In this document: positions 58,483 through 64,000 of the stretch, in pieces | How the letters are laid out: each line of letters opens with the position of its first letter | How positions within the stretch are numbered: the stretch's first letter is position 1 | Assembly (NCBI GenBank): GCA_002964805.2 | Contig: PUDQ02000010.1 | Span: forward strand, 124,001 to 188,000 | Direction of reading: 5' to 3' | From: Trametes villosa | Taxonomy: Eukaryota; Basidiomycota; Agaricomycetes; Polyporales; Polyporaceae | Length of the DNA stretch: 64,000 nucleotides | The notes under the pieces: model-generated | Told to the model about the DNA's origin: nothing | What the model saw: only the letters and a program-made list of their open reading frames with translations | Databases searched by the model: none | Program-made: the position numbers and the translations under genes

Positions 58483-58947
58483 ATGTCTTTCTTCTCCAAC
58501 GACAACAACGGCCCCAAGTACGTCTCCCCCTTCCCCCCCCTTCCTTCCCTCCCGCACACTTCACTAACCTCTCACCCCTTTCGCGCCCTTACAGCAAGTC
58601 CACCGGCCAGTGGCACTCGACGAAGGGCACCGCGACGGAGACGCTCGGGAACCTGACCGGCTCGCGCGACTGGGCGCGCTCCGGGCAGCAGGAGCACGCC
58701 GCGGGCGAGGCCGAGTACGACGCCGCGCAGGCGCAGGGGTACGTCGAGGGCACGAAGGACCGCGTCGGCGGGCGCAAGGACGCGGTCGTCGGTGCGCTCA
58801 CGGGCGATAGGCAGCAGGAGGCGACTGGTGAGTCTCCGTTATTTGGAACGTGGGGGTGAGTGAGGGCGGGTGCTGATATGGGGGTGAATAGGGAACGTGA
58901 GGCGGGACAAGGGCGAGACGCAGCAGAGCTGGAACCGCCCGCAGTAG
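58483..58947 (+). CDS. CsbD-like stress protein
   Basis: Three exons encode about 108 residues: MSFFSNDNNGPN, then KSTGQWHSTKGTATETLGNL, QQEHAAGEAEYDAAQAQGYV, RVGGRKDAVVGALTGD, and a last exon reading GNVRRDKGETQQSWNRPQ. Repeated GxxxxxGxxxExxG helices rich in Ala, Gln, Gly and charged residues match the CsbD-like family, of which some fungal members are described as cruciform-DNA-binding. It is small, hydrophilic and probably stress-induced; the TATA box fits strong inducible expression. Function is by family only. Confidence 0.8.
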
Positions 58948-59628
58948 ATGCGTCAACGGAAGGATGAAATACGCTCGTGTGCGTCGCCTGAGGACGTAGC
59001 ACGCTGTATTGATAGAAGTCAATGACACTGTATCACCACGGACGTATCTCTCGCGGAGTGCTGTCGCGGACATGCCTGCATTCGCCCGTCTCTCATTCGG
59101 CGTTTCCGTCTATGCCCTTGAGTTCAGGCTTTCACATAAGCACTCGGATGCACGCCCTTCAAGCTGTGGTTGGAACGTTCAAGGCGTGATAGTATAAGCC
59201 GTAATTGCGAACTAATGCTAGCTAATGTTACTCGTGAGTGCCGGTACGTAGTCGTGGTGTTGTACAAATGCAATGAATGGGATGTGTCTCTAGACGCGTC
59301 TAGGACCAGTAGCGCTGCCCCTCCTCTAGGCCCAATGGTGTAAACCCCCTCGTCGTCGTCGTCGTCCCCTCCTCTCCTCTCCCCTACTCCTGCGAAGGTG
59401 ATAACTTATACACGAAGCGAAGCGAATAACGATACACGGCGGGAGGCCGGAGAACGAAGATGCCGCGGGAGGTGGTGCGGTGAAGCCGTGACAAGTCGTC
59501 GAGCGGGTGCTCGTAAAGTCGTTAAGATGTGTTAACACCCTCTATAAGCAGCGCCGCGTTAGCATCATGTATATGCCCGAGGTATGAGTGAGACGCACCT
59601 GATGAGTAGGGCGGTCGTAGCGTGGCGG

Positions 59629-59748
59629 TCATGCGATGACGCAGCTGCCGTGGCTGCCGTTCGTCCCGATGGCGTCGGCGTCGACGAGGATGTCCTCGAC
59701 GGGCTCGTCGGAGGGGACGGGTGATGCGATGGTGAAGAACGCGTCCAT
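59629..59748 (-). CDS. Pheromone precursor P9 (39 aa)
   Basis: Starts MDAFFTIASPVPSDE and ends IGTNGSHGSCVIA-stop. The predicted mature end IGTNGSHGSC is the same as in P7; the precursors differ mainly in the acidic pro-region and in the CaaX (CVIA against CTIA). A probable intron, 59598-59542 on the minus strand (57 nt, gtgcgt...CTAAC...ttatag), begins 30 nt after the stop. The ATAAATA box at 59904-59910 is about 155 bp upstream. This gene lies 5.6 kb beyond CLA4, outside the block of other pheromone genes. Confidence 0.93.
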   Translation of the reverse strand: MDAFFTIASPVPSDEPVEDILVDADAIGTNGSHGSCVIA

Positions 59749-59976
59749 TGGATATGATGTGCGGATGTGAATGAGGACGAGTGTGTGTGGATGATGTCGT
59801 GAGGCTGCGAGCAGCGAGTTTTTGGAAGGTGGTAGTGGGGAGGGCGGTAGTGAGAAGCGAGCCGGTGTCGAGTTCGCTGACGACCGCTGACAGCTTCCCC
59901 GGGTATTTATGTCTGGTCCATGCGTTGCAGCTGCCCCATGCGGGCAGATGGCGAACGCGCGCGCAGGCAGAGCATT

Positions 59977-59985
59977 GACAATAAG
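59977..59985 (+). promoter_or_regulatory. TTGACAATAAG site upstream of P9
   Basis: CATTGACAATAAGACT, 230 bp upstream of the P9 ATG; same extended word as at 45291 (P6) and 60837. Confidence 0.5.
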
Positions 59986-60836
59986 ACTGCTAGTCTGTTT
60001 CCCGGGGGCATGGGTGCTTATCCGGGCGCGCGGCGCGGGACGAGATCTCGGGCGATATGCGCGTTCTAGCGTCGTCTATCAAAATAGACGTCAGTGTACG
60101 TTTTTCAGTGGGACGGAGTGCGCGACGCTACCTGTGCGCGATCTACTGCTCGTGGGCGTCTCTTTTGCGAGTTTGTGGGTCCTCGCGCAACATTGCCACT
60201 TGGCTTGCTCATGAGGCCAAGACGGGCACCTGCAACTTGCTAGAGGCTCAAATGGGCACCTGCGGGGAGTCGCCCCTAGCTCAGCGCGAAATCGCATCCC
60301 TCATCCAGGAAAGGTCATCTGAGACCGTCCTTATTGTTACGACGGCGCTACCCCCGGGGAATCTCGCCTGCTCGTTCGGCACTAGATCCGCGGTGATTCG
60401 TGAGCCGATACACGACAATGTGGCACGCGGGATACGCACCGGGAGAGAACGTAGGACCCGGGCCAGCGGGCTCCCCGAGCGCGAAGACGTCGTGGCCAAT
60501 CCTTCCTGTACTTCTGCTCCAAGCCGGCTTCTTGAAGGCGCGCTTCGCGACATTGCAGACCTAAAGCCGCCTCCTTCTCGCGGGTGTTTCGTGAGTACTA
60601 CCGTACTTACGTGCCTCCGTTCACCTCGAGCTTGGTTGCTCTACGACGTACTCGCTGCGCCGCCTCCCCTCGGCTCACCGTTCCGTGCAACAATGGCTCT
60701 CATTGCGTACTGGTCCGCCCCCTCGTGCCTGGCCGCCGACGCCGCCGCCCAGCTCGCGTGGCGAACAAGAAAAACGCATCGAGATGATCGCTCATGCGCG
60801 CGCCGTGCAATGTCGCGTTCCCAGACGCGCGCCGTT

Positions 60837-61031
60837 GACAATAAGAGCGTGGCGCCCACGCCGATTCCATCTCGCGGCGCCTCGCCGGGAAAGGCAACGG
60901 TAGTGTTCGCGCCGCGCGCCTGTCTTTTTGTTCTGTGGGTGCGCGATGGGATCGAGGGGGTTCTGGGGCACGGGGCGGAGGGCGTCCGGACCCGGAGATG
61001 GGCTGTCAGAGAGGCTCGCTCTGTGGGCGCG
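60837..61031. repeat. Upstream duplicated block, P9 copy
   Basis: Collinear with 47762-47948: GACAATAAG at 60837, GGTAGTGTTCGCG at 60899 and the 18-nt match at 61014-61031. See the P7 copy. Confidence 0.6.
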
Positions 61032-61331
61032 TTGATAAGCGAGGGCAGGCACAGCGAGTCGGAGGGCGGGGATGAGGTGTGGCAATACGCGTGCATGTAG
61101 AGGACGGAGATGGGCAGGGGGGAAACAGTTGAGCGGTGGTGCGGATTCTAGACCACTGTGATGAGCTTGAACCCAAGAGTATTCGCCGAACATGCCTGCA
61201 AGGTGACATCAGCGAATACTGACCTGTGGATGCCTGCGAGGGCAGCGCCCTCCGGTTCGGCACTTGGTGTGGAGGTGGTTTACATCCTACAAATACAGCC
61301 ATGTTATACACTCTACTGTCGGTGTGTTCAA

Positions 61332-62237
61332 CTAGTTCAACAGGTCGTCCAAAAAATCTTGCATGCCCTCTTTCTCGCTCTTCTCGGGCTTCGGCGTGTC
61401 TGTGGGCAGGGGTGGCGCCTCTACATACGATCGCTCTAGAAGAGAGCCGTTAACAGATATGCATAGTCCGCATACAGCTGGCTTCACATACCTGGTTGTT
61501 GCTTACGCGCAGACGTGGTCGTCCCGCGAGGAGCTGAGCGACCTCGCTGCTTCGCAGTCTGAGCTCGGAAACGCGCCTTCAGGTCTGCGCTTCCGTGATC
61601 AGTTGTGTCCCGCACGCCGCCGCATCAAGCATCACTTACCCCTCGTTGCGTCTGCTGCAGCCTTCTCCCTGCTGAGCTCTTCCAGCTCAGCGTCCCATTC
61701 TATCTGCTGCACTTTCCCTTTCTTCGACTGTGATGGAGGTTTAGGGTGCGAGCCGATGTGCGCTAAGCTGGTGTCGACGTCATCATCCTCATCCGGGGGA
61801 GGCGGAGCGGAAGACGGCTGAGGGGACAGTCTCTGGCGCGCGAGGAACGACGACAAATCAACCTCCGGCTCGACGACCTCCTCGCCTGGTCCACGCCTCT
61901 GTTAGCGCATCAGACGAGAGGCCGCTTCGAGCACGTTATCTCGCTCACCTTCCGAGTTCAGTTCAGGCTCCGGCTCGGCGTAGCGGTCTGCATTTGAGAC
62001 AAGCTGCCTGCGCGAGAACTTGCGCTCGACCTCCTCCTGCTCCTCCTCGTCCAGCTCCTCGGGTTCCTCGTCTTCGAGAAGGAGTCGCTTCCCGAACTCG
62101 GCTGGGCGGCCTCTTCCGCGACCGCGTCCCCGCGCGCGCAGGTACTTGCCGAGTCCTCCGCGCGACTTTCCTCGACCTCTGCCTCTGCCTCTTGCGGGCG
62201 CCGACGATCCCTCTGATGCTGGTGCAGACTCAGACAT
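61332..62237 (-). CDS. RGG-rich acidic protein, unknown
   Basis: About 215 residues over four exons. It begins MSESAPASEGSSAPARGRG, with an Arg/Gly-rich segment (RGRGRGKSRGGLGKYL, RARGRGRGRGRPAEF) typical of RNA-binding tails. An acidic stretch follows (LEDEEPEELDEEEQEEVERKF). Later exons add FLARQRLSPQPS, KKGKVQQIEWDAELEEL, DLKARFRAQTAKQRGR and a conserved-looking end QDFLDDLLN. The splice site after the first exon is uncertain: the only frame-keeping choice is a 36-nt intron. I do not recognise the family; a nuclear RNA or ribosome-biogenesis role is a guess. Divergent from CNOT11, sharing a 220-bp promoter. Confidence 0.72.
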
Positions 62238-62458
62238 TCTACAGGATCAACGAAGAGTTGAATTGGGCTTCAGCTGGATAAAAGTCGAGGAGAATGGCGG
62301 AAGAGGGACAAAGCGTGGCGAATGTCGCGGGGAAAGGCAAAGAGGCGCCCTCGTAATCCGGTCCGAGCGCGGGTTGCGCATCTCTCTCTGCACTTTCACG
62401 ACCCCATCGACGGCGACCACGACGAAGACGACGCACTCACGACATACATGCCTGCGAC

Positions 62459-64000
62459 ATGATGCAAACCGCCGCATACTACCAGCTCCCGCTCGCGACA
62501 AAGCAGCAGCAGCAGCCGTCGATGATCTCCGGGGACTCGACGCGCACGTCCGTCACGCAGCTCCTTGCTGGCGCGTGCGCGACGCCGTGCTCGACGGCCG
62601 CGCACACCTTCGTGCAGATCGTGCCGCCGCTGTCGAGGTTCCAGCTCGCGCTCGAGGTGCTTATGCCTATGCTCGATTCTCCCATAGAGGTGCGTTCAGT
62701 GTGCCGATCATCGAGAGACGCGCAGTCTAAACGGCCCTCCGCAGTCGCCGCAACGTATCCTTGTGGCTTACATTCTGTACTCGCTATACGCGCCGCACCC
62801 GATCAGTATCAACCCCTTCAAGTCTGTCCTTCACGCGGCCTTCGTTAGGGAGCGCGACACTGCCGTGCAGGTCGCCAATGACGGCGGGGTCGGCGAGAAC
62901 GAGCAGCTCATCTGGGTGCTGTGGAAGATACTGAAGGGCGACGGCAGCGATGTGCGTATGTTCAGCGCGAAGCGTTCTTGTTGTTGAACCTCTGGCGCAG
63001 ATCGGTCCTTTCTCGCCCAACACGCTCGCCCGGTCCCCGCTGCCTCCGAAGCTCAGGGCCGCCAATCTGGCTATTGAGGAAGAGGGCACCGCCTTGCAGC
63101 TTCCCGCCGATCCGTACGTCCCTTCATCCTTCCTAACCACACCTGCTAAATATGCGGCAGCGTGGGAAACGTCGACGCGTACGTTGCGCCGCTTGCCCGA
63201 GAAAGCGCACACAGGTCCGGGCGGGCGGAGGAGGTGTCCTCAGAACGCGATCGGGAGATGGACAGGCTCTCGCACGCGATGACGCTCCTCCTCGCCGCAC
63301 GGGACCGCGTCCTGACCATCGCGGAACAGCGCGTGAGTGCCTGGCCGCTGCCTGTCTGTCGCCCTAGTGTTGTTGTGCTCCCGCTGAGATTGGCATAGGC
63401 CCTCCTGCCTGTGATCCCGCAGCTCGCCTCGCCCCCGATTGTGACCTCCGTTGACCTTCCGGGCATCATCGCCAACAACCCGCTGATTGCCCACCCGCTG
63501 GTTAGCGCCCTGCTCTCGGGCGACGTCGAGCAGGGCCCGGACACATACCTCGATGTGCTCAGGCGTCTTCCGCCGACGTTGCCGTCGTTTGACCTGATGG
63601 GGCGCCTGCTGCGCGATGCGACCGTGGTTACGGACGGAGCTACCGGCGGGCGCACGACGATTGCGGACATGGTGCGGACAGAGGTGCTCGGGTGGTTCAT
63701 CCACGAGTGTGTCTCCTGGCTGGACCGTGCCGAGCAGGACGAGCGCGAGGGTAACGTCAGCGATGACCGATTCGCCAAGGGCGTTCAGAGCGTGCGTGGT
63801 CGACTTAGCGCCCTGAGCTAACATGGGCAGTCTCGCTTACGTCGTCTCTCTGATCTTTGCTACAGTTGTGCCGCTTCTACAACGCGCTCATCAAGTTCGG
63901 GATCGTCGACCCCGCCTCGGACGCGGACTCGGCCGAGATGGCGCACTTCACGCTGCGCAACGCGCGCTTCGAGGAAGCGAACGCGCTCTACCGCGTCCTC
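62459..64000 (+). CDS. CNOT11: CCR4-NOT subunit 11 (CNOT11-like), partial
   Basis: Partial, cut by the window end. Exons read ... RFQLALEVLMPMLDSPIE, SPQRILVAYILYSLYAPHPI, NPFKSVLHAAFVRERD, NEQLIWVLWKILKGDG, then IGPFSPNTLARSPLP and, after further introns, LPGIIANNPLIAHPLVSALL, FIHECVSWLDRAEQD and LCRFYNALIKFGIVDP. The NPFxSVL...F block and the NNPxIA segment match CNOT11 (DUF2363), a subunit of the CCR4-NOT deadenylase that docks the CNOT1 N terminus with CNOT10. Two ATGs in tandem open the frame at 62459; I chose the first. A housekeeping gene. Confidence 0.85.

Noticed and set aside
61047..61331. A further pheromone gene near the P9 upstream duplicated block
   Set aside because: Both strands were read for MDxF starts and CaaX ends; none found.
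1..64000. tRNA, rRNA or CRISPR arrays
   Set aside because: No tRNA-like T-arm/acceptor pairing, rRNA signature or regularly spaced repeats noticed; CRISPR is not expected in a fungus.

Overview
The window is GC-rich nuclear DNA of a filamentous basidiomycete. Genes carry several short introns (about 45-95 nt, GT-AG with CTNAC-like branch points), and the gene content is that of an Agaricomycete B mating-type (pheromone/receptor) region. Cla4 PAK kinase beside STE3-type receptors fits Agaricomycetes; Polyporales is my best guess from the gene families, not something the sequence proves.

Layout. 0.3-1.9 kb: STE3-type receptor R1 (-). 4.2-6.3 kb: glycine-rich protein (-). 8.2-11.0 kb: a secreted protein (+) and a coiled-coil membrane protein (-). 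11.6-13.4 kb: divergent STE3-like receptor R2 (-). 15.0-21.7 kb: a small unknown gene, a large leucine-rich protein and a MYND-finger protein (all +). 22.3-23.8 kb: receptor R3 (+). 24.1-26.2 kb: a 2.1-kb element with 30-bp terminal inverted repeats. 26.9-48.8 kb: the core, with eight CaaX pheromone precursors (P1-P8) among receptors R4, R5 and R6 and a 5'-truncated LINE. 50.7-54.0 kb: Cla4 kinase (-). 55.8-62.2 kb: mitochondrial ribosomal protein S19 (-), a single-pass membrane protein (+), a CsbD-like stress protein (+), a ninth pheromone gene P9 (-) and an RGG-type protein (-). 62.5 kb to the end: partial CNOT11 (+).

How the genes work together. The pheromone genes encode 38-71 residue precursors ending in C-V/T-I-A, which would be farnesylated, trimmed and exported. 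STE3-type seven-helix receptors on a compatible nucleus detect them and signal through a G protein and MAPK cascade; Cla4 is a Cdc42/Rac effector kinase for polarity. Two receptors (R4, R5) are divergently transcribed from a pheromone gene across a shared intergenic region. The precursors fall into families: P1/P3/P4 share a PVN-acidic segment and a YCVIA end, P6-P9 share MDAFF starts and HGSC ends, and P2 and P5 stand apart.

Main observations beyond standard annotation: every pheromone gene has a plausible intron at or within about 50 nt after its stop codon, and in P7 the stop codon itself seems to be made by splicing a GC-AG intron. A GACAAT/ATTGTC motif recurs upstream of pheromone and core receptor genes. 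P7 and P9 share a duplicated distant upstream block. P4 (42 aa) is small enough to be missed by length-filtered gene calling.
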